Below, piece by piece: positions 1 through 10,639 of a stretch of DNA of 64,000 bases. How positions within the stretch are numbered: position 1 is the stretch's first letter; every line of letters begins with the position of its first letter. A program made the translations under genes and the position numbers. The notes under the pieces were generated by a model. That model searched no databases. It saw nothing but the letters and a program-made list of their open reading frames with translations, and had not been told where the DNA came from. Origin of the DNA: Anabas testudineus (Eukaryota > Chordata > Actinopteri > Anabantiformes > Anabantidae); contig NC_046626.1 in the NCBI RefSeq assembly GCF_900324465.2, forward strand, positions 7,337,459 to 7,401,458, in the 5' to 3' direction.

Positions 1-91
1 TCAAGGAATTCTGGACAAAGATTAAAAAAACAGCTGTAAATAATCCAATTTAAAACAAAAGATTGATACAAAAAGATGAGCGTGTACATAC

Positions 92-872
92 CGTGGATGC
101 CCTTAGACAGATCTGCTAAGCTGACATCAGCTTGACGAGCATTTTTACTGGCAATTCTCTCCTCAGCGTCTATGTTTGGATCCTGGTCCTGACCTGGATT
201 GACCGTGTGTTGTCCTGATGGGCTTTCGACTTGAAGCCCCTGAGGTGGGGTCACTTTTGTTGGGATTTTAAAAGGATTAATGCTCCCACATGCATCACCG
301 TCTGTCACAGTCTGAGAATGTTCAGAAGCATCTGTAATTTCACAACATTGTACAAAAGTTTCTGTTCTTTGAGGCAACACTGTAGCTGTTAGCACAGTTG
401 GACTTATGGTCACTGCAGTAACATCTGTGTCCATAACATGGTTCTGCAAGTGGCTGGAAGCAATGAACACTTCTGGCTCACTTTCAGATTCACATGCCTT
501 CAGCAGGCAATTCTGCTCTGTGATTCTGTTCTCTGAATCTTCAGTATCACACCCACGTAGTGCCACAACTGCTGATGTTGTGTGGTTTATTGTGTGTTGC
601 AATGGACATCTCCTTTTATTTTTCTGCGAGTGTGTCTTTGCACTGAGGCAGTGTCCAGAACCGGACCTGAACCTACAAGCTTGTCTCTTGGTTCGAAATA
701 TCCCAAAACAGCATTTCTCCCGCCGCTTCCTCCACATCCAAAGTTGTAATTTACAATACAGGCGTCTCTTAGCTTTCCTGGAGAGATGAGAAACTCTCTT
801 AATAGAACCCATGAATTCCTTTCTCCTCTTCAGGTACTTCACTTTGCTCCGACGGCTCTGAGTTTGTTGCAT
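92..872 (-). CDS. First coding exon of an unrecognised nuclear-type protein (partial gene)
   Basis: The reading frame is open for 260 codons from an ATG at 872 that lies directly behind a good splice acceptor (pyrimidines then CAG), and it stops at a clean donor (CACG|GTATGT) at 92/91. The gene continues left out of the window. The N-terminus is strongly basic (KYLKRRKEFMGSIKRVSHL, then KAKRRLYCKL and WRKRREK); the rest is polar and acidic and ends in LADLSKGIHG. No catalytic domain lies in this exon. The layout, a long basic first coding exon before a conserved C-terminal domain, resembles SENP3/SENP5 SUMO proteases, and SENP5 and FYTTD1 are both on human 3q29. The similarity is weak, so no symbol is given. 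The exon is real by its splice sites and length; the identity is open. Confidence 0.65.
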
Positions 873-1788
873 CTGGGAGAGACAGATCAGAGTAAACAAT
901 ATGCCACCGGCTGACCCAGTGTAGACTTTTAGAGGAAAAGCGAATACCAGGGTTGCTGCAGGATTTTCATAGCTTACTCAGTTGGCCTTATATTTGCTAA
1001 CAGCTCTGGTATCTTCCATGGTAGAGTAACGCACAACTCACCTAATGAATGTGTTACTATATCTGCAGTGATTTTACACATTGTTAAGCCACATAATCAT
1101 GTTACATCATGTTTCACTAAATTAGTAGGATTGTTTCTTATGTGAATTTTGACCAGCCTTCAATGTTATGCTTAAATGCTATAGATGGGATAGTGAGCAG
1201 TGTGCAGTAAACTTTCTGTTTATTGCATGCTGTTTACTGTTTATGTAACAGAAATTGATAAGTAAATATTATTCATTATTATAATATGCATTATCTTTAC
1301 CTTCCCTTACTTTTACTGACTTAAACCTTTCTACAGTGCTCCATATATTATATTAGCACAAAATGATCTTGTTAAAAAACATATCAAATCATAATTAAAT
1401 CATTTAAACGCAGGAGTTTTTCTGTTGCACAGTAAATACCATATATAGTTCAGTAAATAAGTAGGTGCTGTGCACACGTTGACTGGCTTATCAATAACTA
1501 TTTTCCCAAATGTTTTCAGTGAAATCCCGTAGCTGTAAGATCTGAAGAAAATTAAATGCATTTTCTAAACCTAAGCTAAACAGGTGCACTCTGTGTCCAA
1601 ATAGATGAACACATTATGACTAATATTTGATTTCCAACAGATGATTTTGTTCAGACTCGCTTCATATCTTCTTGACACGTGTTTCCAAGCCGGGATCCTT
1701 GCTAAACTAGCTACCGTAGCTACATTTACTGACACAACAGCTGGGGGGTAACGAGCGGTGAACTCGCAGCCATTCACCTCTGCCTTAC
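873..1788 (-). other. Intron 1 of the left-edge gene
   Basis: This AT-rich stretch runs between the donor GTAAGG (1788) and the acceptor next to the ATG at 872. No coding signal, repeat or RNA gene was recognised in it. Confidence 0.5.
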
Positions 1789-1860
1789 CGTCGCTGCTTC
1801 GTTTGCCTCATTGAAAGCTCGGAGCGGAATGAGCTCTTGTCTCAGAACAGTCTATCATGT
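1789..1860 (-). other. Probable 5' noncoding exon and promoter of the left-edge gene
   Basis: A minus-strand donor GACG|GTAAGG at 1789/1788 ends a moderately GC-rich segment (about 1730-1860) that would be untranslated exon 1. Splicing it to 872 puts the ATG at the first bases of exon 2. The outer limit at 1860 is an estimate; no TATA box was found. Confidence 0.45.
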
Positions 1861-2812
1861 CTACCTATCAGACAATGAATGTACTTTTTAATCTGAAGTT
1901 TAGCTGTGCGACCCTCTCAATCTGCAGGACACTTAGCATCATGAACATCGAAACAGTCGCGTAAAAATTGCGTCACCACGGCGCTGACCAATGAGGTTTT
2001 AACTAACGAAGATTTTTTTTTTTACATCATTATTTGTCAAAAGTCATAGAAATATAAATGTGCTCCAGTGTCTTCTGAGAGAAATTATTCTTCGCCATAT
2101 CACTTCAGTATAACAATAACAATGTCAATTTTAAATTTTTACATTCATCTATTTTTTTTTTATCTATTTTCCTAATATAATTAATTTAATATTGAATATG
2201 CAGAACTCACAAACTTAATGTGGAGGCAGAGAAACAGCTGTCACTTCATATTGCTCTTGCAAATAAATGGAATTTCACTATTTCTTGTTCATCTTTAATT
2301 TATGATTTTTTTAAATCTCTGCATAACCATGCAACATTAATACTCTTATTCTCTCATCAGTGTCTCTGCAGTCTGATCGTGACCTGGAGCGACACTAGTG
2401 TTTTGTGCAGATGGCCAAATGCAGAGCAAATAATGTATGTGGGCGGCAGCAATGAGCATCTGTGTCCCTCAACTATGCCCCCCGTTCGCAAACATCCTCT
2501 TTGACAGCTGGTTGCACAACATGACCATTTGTACATCTGGCCCTTCACACACTTTGTTCGACATTTAATTCAAAATACCATGTCAGATTTGGGGACAGCT
2601 ATAAAGTCAGAGCAATTTATTAGATGTTTACTGATGTCACACCACAAAAACACAGTGAAGTATAACTGATTTAAACTCACATGCCAGGCTTTGTCAACTT
2701 CTATTTGTTTTGGCAGCAGTCCTGAAGCAGAGTATGACCCAAGTGTGACGCAAGAGTCAGCAGGGATGTTCATGATGTTTAATTTGGCTCTTGTTGCCTG
2801 TTTAAAGTACAG
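1861..2812. other. Intergenic spacer between the left-edge gene and fetuin
   Basis: This is AT-rich spacer between two divergent genes. Short ORFs here (for example around 2220-2504) lack coding character or splice context. No named element was recognised. Confidence 0.4.
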
Positions 2813-2822
2813 CATATATATT
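2813..2822 (+). promoter_or_regulatory. TATA box of the fetuin gene
   Basis: The sequence CATATATATT lies about 75-80 bases before the fetuin start codon, with a pyrimidine-rich start-site-like segment (CTGCTTGCACACTC) about 30 bases downstream. A TATA promoter fits a tissue-restricted (liver) secreted protein gene. The assignment is by position and sequence only. Confidence 0.55.
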
Positions 2823-2894
2823 ACACTCGAGGCTCATCTGCTGCTTGCACACTCTTCTTGACTCTTCTGAAAACCGCTTGTATCGTTCACAGAA

Positions 2895-5134
2895 ATGAAA
2901 ATCCTGAGCATCAGTGTGGTTCTGGGACTTCTGGTAGGGGTATGGGCTCAGGTCAATGTGCAACGGCCCCTCTGTGATTCCCCTGAAGCAGAGGAGGCTG
3001 CTCTGGTGGCTAGAGATTACCTAAATGCCCAGCACACTCATGGGTACAAGTATGAACTCAACAGGATCGAGGACATCAAGGTCTACAGTGAGGTAAGTCA
3101 GCAAAGACGCTGCGTAGTTACAAGTGAAAATCTACTGACATAGGGACAGCATATGCAATACACCTGTCCAAATGTATTTAAAACATGTAAAAAGGACAAC
3201 ACTAGAAAATGTAACAAAATGCCTAGGAGATGTTCAAAATATCAGAAAGAACAACAGAATCTTTCTGTATTTCCAATCTGCTCTTTATGATTTTTTATCC
3301 TCCTGACACCCAAATTCAAATACGATCTGTGTATATTCCTGAGCGGTCAGAAAGAGTTAATAATCAACATGTCAGCACCAATATACAACAGACAACCCGG
3401 TCAAATGTGACTTCAGAACATTTTACTTTAGAGCACTTGTCTGATTAGATTTATTAAATAAATGTAAAATAATGTCTTGTTGTTTCTCTTCTCAGCCTAA
3501 TGGAGACAACACATACGTTCTGGAAGTTGACCTGCTGGAGACAAACTGTCATGCACTAGATCCCACACCTCTTGCCAACTGCACCGTCAGACCCAAACAT
3601 TTCACAGTGAGACTTGCACACTCTCAAACTTGAATAGCAGGAATTCAACCAAGTGTAAAGGTGATTAAAATATAAAATAATAAGAAAAGATTGGACTGAT
3701 TCTTTATCTCCTCTCAGGCAGTGGAAGGAGACTGCGATGTGGTGCTGAAGAAGGTTGGCGGAGCTCTGACTGTCACCGCATTCAAGTGTAAAACTGAGGG
3801 TAACACTTTTAGATTACGCTCCATAGATATAACCATGTGATCACAAAAACTAATGGTGAAGTCTAAAGTGTCACACTACACAAAAACACCTGTGTGTGTC
3901 TTTTTGTTTCATGAAATATAGAATCAAGAGAAGACTTGTGTGTGGGCTGTTACACCCTCCTTCCCTTAAACGACACTACAGCGCTGAACTTTGTCCAAGC
4001 GTCTCTGACAACTTTCCAAAATATTACTGCGAAATCCTACATTATTGTGGAAGTTGGAAGGATGTCATCACAGGTGGATTTATACATAATCTCACCAAAC
4101 ATTTTCACAAGAATGAATGCACCTGTGTCTGTCAGTACATCAGTGTTTCCTTGTTGCAGATTGTGTCTGGTGGGGCACGATATTTAGCAGAATATGTCGT
4201 AGTTGCGGCCAACTGTACTAATGATGTCTGCGAACCTCTGAATGACCCCCTGGCTGTGAGTACAGAAAACACCAGTTTAGTTCTCCCCAAGAACAACACA
4301 TTTTATTAGCTGTTCTCAAAAATTATTATTGGTATGATACTTAATGTAAACATAATTTTTAAACTTAATTTAACTCTGCTGATAAGCTGATGTAAGAAGT
4401 GAAGCAAATGTTAAATGTGTTCAGCACAGCCCACTAAAAAGTTCAACATGACCAAATATTAGGAGAAAAAAAATCATGTTTTTTCTTCTCTCTATCAGGA
4501 GCGAGGACTTTGTACTGCCAGTGGAGTAAACACTGTCCACACAGTGGACTGCAAGATGTTTTCCACTTTGGTAAATATTACGTTTAGTACTGAGTCACAA
4601 ACTTTACCATTCTTCATTTATACGGATATTATTTCCAAGCCTCTGCTGATTCATACAATTTTTCAGATGCCTATTGTGGATGCCAACAATACTGTACCTG
4701 CAGCTCCTGCCGTACCACCAGTGGTCCACGTCCATGGAGACAGCCAGACACACAAGCATGGTCTAAGACACCATAAACTGACAGCTCATCATAACCCTCA
4801 TCTGAGCAACCTTCTGTCTGCAGAATCAGCAGAGTCAGCAGAAATTGTACCTGTTGCCCCTGCAGTGGTTGATACTGGTGCAGCTGCTGCAGATCCCGCT
4901 CCAGCTGCTGATCCTGCTCCAGCTGCTGATCCCGCTCCCGCTGCTGATCCCGCTCCCGCTGCTGATCCTATAGTGGCCTTGGATTCCCCACAAAGTATAG
5001 AGCACTCTGTACATTTTAGGTTTAAGAGAGATGTACCTGCTGCACCTGTAGTTCCACTAGTTGACAATCCCACAGCTCCACTAGGCCCTGTTCATCTTTT
5101 GCCACCATGCCCAGGAAGGGTCAGATACTTCTGA
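2895..5134 (+). CDS. ahsg: Alpha-2-HS-glycoprotein (fetuin-A)
   Basis: Seven exons join in phase: 2895-3092, 3496-3606, 3718-3799, 3922-4073, 4160-4255, 4499-4570, 4667-5134 (392 residues). There is a signal peptide (MKILSISVVLGLLVGVWA) followed by two cystatin-type domains (about residues 20-130 and 135-240) with the fetuin cysteine pattern, including LCVGCYTLLPLND. The last exon encodes a His-rich stretch (HKHGLRHHK), an Ala-Asp-Pro repeat, a furin-like RFKR|D site and the ending PPCPGRVRYF, which matches the human AHSG ending (PCPGRIRHF). Members of this family are liver plasma glycoproteins that bind calcium phosphate and limit ectopic mineralisation. N-glycosylation sequons (NCT, NIT, NNT) are visible. 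The C-terminal signature favours fetuin-A over fetuin-B. The left-edge gene is divergent from it, and the ZP-N gene is convergent. Confidence 0.92.
4884..4970 (+). repeat. Coding tandem repeat (AADPAP units) in fetuin
   Basis: About five near-identical 15-base units encode Ala-Ala-Asp-Pro-Ala-Pro in the fetuin linker after the cystatin domains. Units differ mainly at third positions (cct/ccc, cca/ccc), which indicates in-frame expansion under reading-frame constraint. Length polymorphism is likely. Confidence 0.85.
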
Positions 5135-5338
5135 GTGAACAGCTCCCACAGACTATATTTGCTTCTTTAAACTACCTTGGTGCTAGAGTAACATGAACTG
5201 ATACACATACGTGTATTGTGGTAGGCAGATGTAACACCAGTACATAACCTCTTGTGTCAAACTGTTGAACCACATACATTGCAAGACAACATTTGAAATT
5301 TCTGTAAAATGGATAAAGATATGCATTTAATGCTGCTG

Positions 5339-5344
5339 AATAAA
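5339..5344 (+). terminator. Polyadenylation signal of ahsg
   Basis: AATAAA lies about 205 bases after the fetuin stop codon, the first canonical signal downstream. Confidence 0.6.
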
Positions 5345-6189
5345 TCATATCTATAAATCCAAGCATGTTCTCTGTGGCCATCATTCATCATTTAATAAAC
5401 TGAAAATACTTTTGTATATGTAGTAATCAAAAAAGAATTGCCTTTTATAGGCTTAGACATAAATAAACTGATAACCTCCCTATATAAAACTCTGAACAAC
5501 CTCATCCACAATGTATTTAATCATTCGTGCCAAATTTATTGCAAAACAGGGCTGTTTGCTTAGCTTGTTGACTCACGCCAATGACATTCTTGTGTACCCA
5601 CTGACATTACAGCCACAGAAAATTAAATAAAGCATACTGTCCACATTTCAAACACAGATGTTTTGTGAAAGTTCTTTTAGGATAGAAAAGGTCAGATACT
5701 GAAGCAGTTTAGCAAAACAAATCAAATATTTAATTAGAACTTTGCAAGAATAGAGTAAAAAAGTCCTAAAAGGAAAAAGAAAAACACTTTAAGCTACATA
5801 AATACATGTTGAACTTCCTAAGGAAATCAATAGGAAAGATTTTGTGGTGGCACTCACAGTCTGGGGCCATTGTTGATGAATGGGTACATCCTGTATGACT
5901 ATTTACATTAATAAGTCAATGTTCAGTAAGCACCAGTTCACAGTGAGGCCAATTAAGCAAGACCAACAAGTTCAACAAGGGCAATGCACCTTCTGGTTCT
6001 ACAAAGAATGTACCAACGTGTACCGAGTAAACCAACTTCCAGGAGACAACAGTAATGTTCACTTTCTCCAACTTTCATGAATTGTTTACCGGCAACACAG
6101 GAGGAAGGGGGAGAGAGAGAGAGAGAGAAAAGAACCATAAAGAACAAGCTCTGGTGTGTTTAAATGTTTTAATTCAAATTTGAGAAAAA
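5345..6189. other. Convergent 3' region between ahsg and the ZP-N gene
   Basis: The stretch holds the 3' ends of both convergent genes. A (GA)n run lies near 6111-6128. On the minus strand an ATTAAA variant near 6170 lies close to the ZP-N gene stop codon. No separate gene is supported. Confidence 0.45.
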
Positions 6190-9016
6190 TCATTTCTGCT
6201 TCTGATTTCCATTTCCTCTCTGGAAGAGCTGGTTTAGACCTGTAGGTGACAAGCATATCAATACAAAAAATAAAAAATAAAGTTCAGAAGTTTTAAAATC
6301 ACACTGACAACATACCTTTTACTTGCTGCAAAACTCCATGGTTGAAATGTCCAGAAATATAAGGTGGAATCTCTCCATTGGAGCTAGGAGGTGTCACGGG
6401 TTTCCACAAGTCTTTGAGTGACTCAGGGAATTGAGGTTTTGCATGTGCTACATTAGTAGAGGGCTCTTGGGGCAGAGGCAAAAAATCAGAGCCATCTGAA
6501 GCAGGACCAATAAACGGCAAACCTAAATTGTCACCATATCCTGGCATGTTGTTGACATTCCGAATTAAGGGACTGGCCATACCATGCCGTAGCCACTTGG
6601 GCTGTTGGTTTTGTTTCTGCGTCGAACTCGGTATATTATTGTGATGTTTTGCAAGATTTTGTTCCAGTGGGTTTGAAACATGAACAAAGTCCCTGAAGGG
6701 AAGTGGAAATTCATTCCAATTATTGTGTTCTCTGCCTGGTGGGCCTTGTTGTAGCAACACATAGGTCTTTGGTTCAGAAAGAGAGTTCATGGTCGGATCA
6801 TGTTCAGTGTATTCATTTGAAGCGTTCGTAGATGGCTGTGCATGTACCGAGTTAGGGTCTGCTGACTTTTCATAAGTAGGAGCGTGCACTCCTTGAGCCA
6901 TGTAGTATGGGTCCTGAAAATGACCCAGTTCAGATGGCTGCTGTTGATTTTGTTCAATGTAAGACATGAAAGTCCCAGTGGGATTATTTGTATTTCCAGG
7001 TGACTTATTGCCATTTCTCCATGTTTGGGGCTGTACATTATATGGGTCAACTTGCCCCATCTGATTTAATAGATCACCACCTGAAGCCCGAGGTTTCAAG
7101 AGCACATTGGAGGGACTGGGGAACTGGTTGTGTGGTAAATGCAACAGCTCCTCATTTTGTGCTGGATACAACCAATCAGAATATAATGAATCATCGACAT
7201 AAGGGTTCACTGGTACTTCAGGATTTGCAGGCATGCTGGGAATAATTCTGTGTTGTGCAGCATTGGTGCCATCTGGTGGCTGGAGATACTGATATTCATT
7301 TCCGTGGGCTTGAGCCTGCAGTGACATGGGTGCAGACGTGGAAGTTGTGGGTGCTTGCGTCGTCATTGGTTCAGTTGGGTTTTGAGGAAGGTGAGCAGAG
7401 CCCAAGCTGTTCCCAAACCCAGTATGTTTACTACCAAAGCTGGCTGGAACAATATGGAGATATTGATGAAAGGCTATTTGTGGACAGCAATTGGAAAATC
7501 CAGATGGACAAACTTGAGGGCAGGGCGTAGGGGGCATCTGTGGAAAGCCAGGGGGGACTATACCACCATTAGTAGTTTGTGCAACGGAAGATCCTGTGGT
7601 TTTTGCATCACTGGGTGGAGTGGTGACCCTTTGCGATAGCTGCACGTAAGCAGAGGGATGTTTGGGGCCTCCAGGTTGTGGTGAAGCCTGGCTCTGTGGT
7701 GCTGGTGTAAAGGTTTGCTGTTTGAGTGGCATGGGCATCTGATAACGATCGTAAGAGGAAAAACCATGGTAAAATGGACCTGGGTAGAATGGAGGGTGTA
7801 TATGTCTGTCTGGCTTTTTAGGAGATGGGGGCTTTGGTGGTACAGGCTTTTCAAGAGGTTGCTTTACCAATGCTGGGGGCTGAGGGTAAAAAACAAATGG
7901 ATAAGAGGGCTTTGCAGGTTGTTCCACAGGTGGTTTAGCTACTGGTGGCTGTGTAGAGAGTGCTACAGGCGGGGGCGTTTGAGCATAAAATAAAAAAGGG
8001 TAGTAAGGTTGTGTTGGGGCTGTAGTAGTTTTGATAACTGAAGATGTTGTTGAAATTGGTTGTACTATGGTTGTAGGTTTAGTTTCCGTCATTGCATGGT
8101 AAGGGTACAAATAAGGGTAAGGTAACTGGGGTTGGGGGATAACCTTTGGTCTCTGATCTGGTTTGCCTTTGGATGTGTCTGGAGTCAGAGGCAAACCTGG
8201 AGCCTGAGGAATGGCAGATGGTCGAGGTTTTGGAGTTTGATAAGGATCTTGTGGTTTGGGAGCTGGGCTTTGTGTGGATTCAGGTTGAGCTGGTGACAGT
8301 GATGGACAGGAAATTTTAGCTTCCCCATCTCCAGTCAGTTCAAGAGTGTACATTCCATCCTGGAAGAGAAAGGGTTCATAGTTGTGTTAAGGTGTGTGTG
8401 TGTGGGTGGGGGGGGGGGGGGGGGTATTGTAATAAGGTAATTTGTACTGTACCTTTTTCTCCAGGCAGGGTGCATAGTGAACAGAGATGACCACACCTTC
8501 AGGATGTACAACTACACTGAACCCACAGCTGGCTGAGGCCTTCATCAGTGGCTCCCAGCTTCCTCTCACTGTAGTAAAGTACATCATGTTACTGTTGTAT
8601 CACTTCAAATGACAACTACCATTTCTTTTAAGCCTAAATGGAAATTAAACGAGCATGAGTTTTAAAGACTGTAGACATACATTAATGGGTTCCAGAACAA
8701 CTTAACACTGTATCCAAAGAATCATTTTGCTTGGAGATTGCTGTGCTTATGAGTTTCAAACAAGAGTTTCACCCAATGCTGACAGAATAGCCAAAAAACA
8801 CAAGTATGACTTACATTTTACATTAATTTTTGCAGCAGAGACCATCCATTCTGTTTTCACAACCATGCCCTCAGCGTGACAGGTGACCATTGGAGGGTTA
8901 GTTGAAGACCGTCTCATTGAAGGGCATGACATTTTTACTGGTAACCCCAACCATCGCAGTGGCAGAACATAACAGTCCTCCTGAAACCAACCAAAAATAA
9001 ATAAAATAACAACAAC

Positions 9017-9075
<59 letters not shown>

Positions 9076-9938
9076 GTGTACAAATAAATGGATTGATTCT
9101 ATGTGTTCAGTAAAACAGTGCATCCCACCTCGAGAGCAACAAAGCAGCCATCATAAGGTGCAACTAAGACCAGATCTCTCTGTGTTGACCTGATGGTGTA
9201 ACCACAGCTTAGTGGCAATTTGGACAGAGGCAGAGGAGACAGGCGAAGTCCTGAGAGATCAAACCAACAATGTTATATCATTCACCCCCCCCCCCCCCCC
9301 CCTTTTTTTTTTTTTAAATGAAACAGCTGTTCATATCAATACTATGATATCAGTACATTCTCCTCTGGAAACAGAAAACTTACCCCTGTCCACAAAGAAG
9401 AGGGAGCCTGGTGAAGAAGCAGCGTTGCTCACTTGAAGTTGCATGGAGTCTCCTGTGCATTCAACTTTTGGCTGCATGTTAAGAAGTCGTTGCACTGCTG
9501 CACTGTCTGGGCTCAGCCTCGAGTGCTCATCACCCCACGCTGCAGGTCAGAAACACACCCTCAGTTCAAGGCCTTCGTTTGAACCATTTCAACAATACTG
9601 CACACACTCGAAATCATCAATGGCTTTTAAATCCCAATTAAGAACTCAACCTCACACACACCCATGTCAGCTTGGTAATCTGAGTCAACATCCAGGAGGT
9701 GATCTGTGGTCTTGGTTCCTTTGAGTTTAGCACCTTGCAGAGAACTTCGCCCAACTAGGAGTCGACCATGGCGCAGACCGCTTCCTGTAGTTTGACCTTC
9801 GTTAAGCGTCGAACCTTCTCGGATTGTATCCAGAGCTTTCAGCCTCGTCAGGCTGGCGCAATGGCAAAACGGGCTACCGACCAGTAAAACTCCTAGACAC
9901 AGTAAAAACGGGCGAGCCCCGCTCTCGCTACACGCCAT
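6190..9938 (-). CDS. Secreted protein with two ZP-N-like modules and a Pro/Gln/Tyr-rich tail
   Basis: Seven exons join in phase: 9938-9662, 9539-9384, 9250-9129, 8980-8815, 8568-8453, 8359-6316, 6239-6190 (976 residues). The ATG at 9938 starts a signal peptide (FLLCLGVLLVGSPFCHC). Two tandem modules follow, about residues 118-205 and 214-300. Module 1 has VECTGDSMQLQV, SCGYTI, APYDGCFV and VKMSCPS; module 2 has VTCHAEGMVV, SCGFSVVV, YAPCLEKKDGMYTL and AKISCPS. This order of cysteines and hydrophobic strands matches the ZP-N fold of egg-coat proteins such as ZP1 (YDC..GMQLLV, GCHV, LICP). Exon 6 is about 680 codons rich in Pro, Gln and Tyr (YPYLYPY, YPFLFY, YPFVFYPQ), with one small Cys cluster (CPQVCPSGFSNCCPQ). 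I see no ZP-C half, transmembrane segment or GPI signal. The final splice adds GLNQLFQRGNGNQKQK before the stop. I cannot name the protein; an egg-coat or other extracellular-matrix role is inference. Confidence 0.8.
8408..8424 (+). repeat. Poly-G run in an intron of the ZP-N gene
   Basis: Seventeen consecutive G residues on plus (C on the coding strand) follow a short TG repeat, about 50 bases upstream of the acceptor of the large exon. Confidence 0.9.
9008..9075 (+). repeat. (AAT)n microsatellite in an intron of the ZP-N gene
   Basis: About 22 trinucleotide units lie between the exons at 8815-8980 and 9129-9250. Any ORF here is simple-sequence artefact (poly-Tyr or poly-Leu). Confidence 0.95.
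9285..9315 (+). repeat. Poly-C / poly-T double homopolymer
   Basis: Eighteen C residues are followed by thirteen T residues in the intron between the exons at 9129-9250 and 9384-9539. The coding strand therefore carries an A-run followed by a G-run, about 35 bases before the acceptor. Confidence 0.9.
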
Positions 9939-10639
9939 TGGAACAGAGACAAAGTGCAGCGCAGACACGCAGTTTGCCGCAAACTCAAAGAGCCGAACGC
10001 GTCAGTTCAGGTGCTAATCAAAGTCCTGAAGACAGCAGCTGCTGCCAATAGTGTGATTAGGACACAGCCCTGAAGGCAGCACCCGACTTCATGTCATACT
10101 TCTAGAGTGGAGAAAGAACTTATACATCATATGTTTACATATGTTATTTGACTTCCCAGGTTTATTAGTGTATCCTACAGGATGACGTCAGGGTGTCAGC
10201 CTTTAATAAGTGTGTTCAATAAGGACATGCAGGATCACAAGTGTTTTATGAAATTGTGTTTTTTTTTTTAAATTGTGTTTTTAAAATTATGTATTTGTTG
10301 ATACATTTGGTTGAAGGTCAGATCACCTTTCATGACAGTATCACTACTCCGTCTTGTTACTGTATATGATGTCTTAAATAATATCCAGTCTCAGAAATAG
10401 AGTGAACTGTTTGGTTTGAATAATCCCCAAATATTAACATTACGTATATGGTTTCTAACATTTCTTTATAATAATGCTTCTGATTGTAAAAGAATCAACA
10501 CCAATTCCCCAACACATCCATATCCACTGCTGCTAATGTGGTTCAGAATTAATACAAATAAATCTGTGAATACCTGTATTAAACTTTAATAAGTCTACAT
10601 ACAAGGAAAAGGAAACAAGACAAACTGGCTTTAACTCTG
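9939..10639. other. Spacer: promoter side of the ZP-N gene and downstream of pfn2
   Basis: The first ~150 bases next to the ZP-N start are relatively GC-rich and would hold its 5'UTR and promoter. The rest is AT-rich. No TATA box at a convincing distance and no repeat family were recognised. Confidence 0.4.

Noticed and set aside
8898-9123. Poly-Tyr and poly-Leu ORFs on minus
   Set aside because: They are frames of the (AAT)n array in an intron.
9939-9968. Ten-residue upstream extension of the ZP-N protein
   Set aside because: It would need a GTG start; the ATG at 9938 directly precedes a good signal peptide.
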